Assembly (NCBI GenBank): GCA_001787455.1 | Contig: MFXA01000016.1 | Span: 10,099 to 16,668 of the forward strand | Direction of reading: 5' to 3' | From: Candidatus Peregrinibacteria bacterium RIFCSPLOWO2_01_FULL_39_12 | GTDB lineage: Bacteria > Patescibacteriota > Gracilibacteria > UBA1369 > LOWO2-01-FULL-3 | Length of the DNA: 6,570 nucleotides | In this document: positions 6,315-6,570 of the stretch, in pieces | Numbering within the stretch: position 1 is the stretch's first letter | How the letters are laid out: every line of letters begins with the position of its first letter | Translations under genes and position numbers: made by a program | The notes under the pieces: model-generated | What the model was told of the DNA's origin: nothing | What the model saw: the letters and a program-made list of their open reading frames with translations, nothing else | The model's database searches: none

Positions 6315-6570
6315 ATGGATATTCAATCTTTACAAAAAAAAGCTGCAAATATAAGGCTGGATAGTTTAACGGCAATGTATAAGGCGAAAAAAGGCTGTAT
6401 TGGCGGAAGTATGTCTGTTGTTGAAATTTTGGTTTCGCTTTATTATGGGAAAGTTTTTGGGAAGCCTGTCATGAAATTTGATCCGAAAAAGCCTGACTGG
6501 GAAGAGCAGGATTATTTAATTTTATCCAAGGGGCATGCTGTGCCGACTCTTTATGCGATTTTGGCCGATT
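6315..6570 (+). CDS. Transketolase N-terminal (thiamine-diphosphate-binding) subunit, partial at window edge
   Basis: The first 85 residues of a split transketolase are present and the rest lies beyond the right edge. The full enzyme would transfer two-carbon units between sugar phosphates in the non-oxidative pentose phosphate pathway, using thiamine diphosphate. Diagnostic segments are GGSMSVVEIL (30-39), the DPKKPDW region (56-62) and LSKGHA (70-75) with the conserved H74. The family's first active-site histidine, normally in GHxGGS, is replaced by cysteine here (GCIGGS, C28). A separate C-terminal subunit gene would be expected just downstream. The ATG at 6315 gives the normal N-terminal length. 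It has no close Shine-Dalgarno (AAAGGG is about 15 bases away) and no obvious promoter, so it is likely read from the ndk transcript. A related thiamine-dependent enzyme remains possible. Confidence 0.88.
   Translation, partial: MDIQSLQKKAANIRLDSLTAMYKAKKGCIGGSMSVVEILVSLYYGKVFGKPVMKFDPKKPDWEEQDYLILSKGHAVPTLYAILAD

Noticed and set aside
5715..6326. A 203-residue minus-strand open frame opposite ndk.
   Set aside because: It lies antisense to a certain enzyme gene, has Lys/Phe/Asn-rich nonsense-like composition and no promoter of its own.

Overview
The window looks like chromosomal DNA from a small-genome, AT-leaning bacterium, most plausibly of the Candidate Phyla Radiation (Patescibacteria), perhaps near Gracilibacteria or Peregrinibacteria. 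That placement is inference. It rests on the unusual class B penicillin-binding protein, the tightly packed genes, the lack of Shine-Dalgarno sequences at all six starts, promoters lying almost on top of start codons, and two ORFan-like genes. No in-frame UGA occurs in any gene, so the UGA-glycine code of some Gracilibacteria is not in use here.

Layout. 1-2256 (minus) is an FtsI/PBP2B-like transpeptidase whose C-terminal end runs off the left edge. A 65-bp divergent spacer carries back-to-back promoters and leads into an M16 zinc protease (2322-3584, plus). The protease converges, with only 15 bp between the stops, on a 158-residue protein of unknown function (3600-4076, minus). A 178-bp divergent spacer with two recognisable promoters and a perfect 10-bp inverted repeat separates it from a 483-residue unknown protein (4255-5706, plus). 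Next come nucleoside diphosphate kinase (5805-6293, plus) and, 21 bp on, the start of the N-terminal subunit of a split transketolase (6315 to the right edge, plus).

Function. The window mixes cell-wall synthesis (PBP), proteolysis (M16), nucleotide balance (Ndk) and pentose-phosphate metabolism (transketolase). Only ndk and the transketolase gene look like one transcription unit. The 158- and 483-residue genes form a divergent pair around a possible shared control region and are the least explained part of the window.

The plus-strand genes favour G/T at third codon positions and the minus-strand PBP gene favours A/C, which suggests that the plus strand is the leading strand. I see no tRNA, rRNA, CRISPR array, insertion sequence or phage gene.
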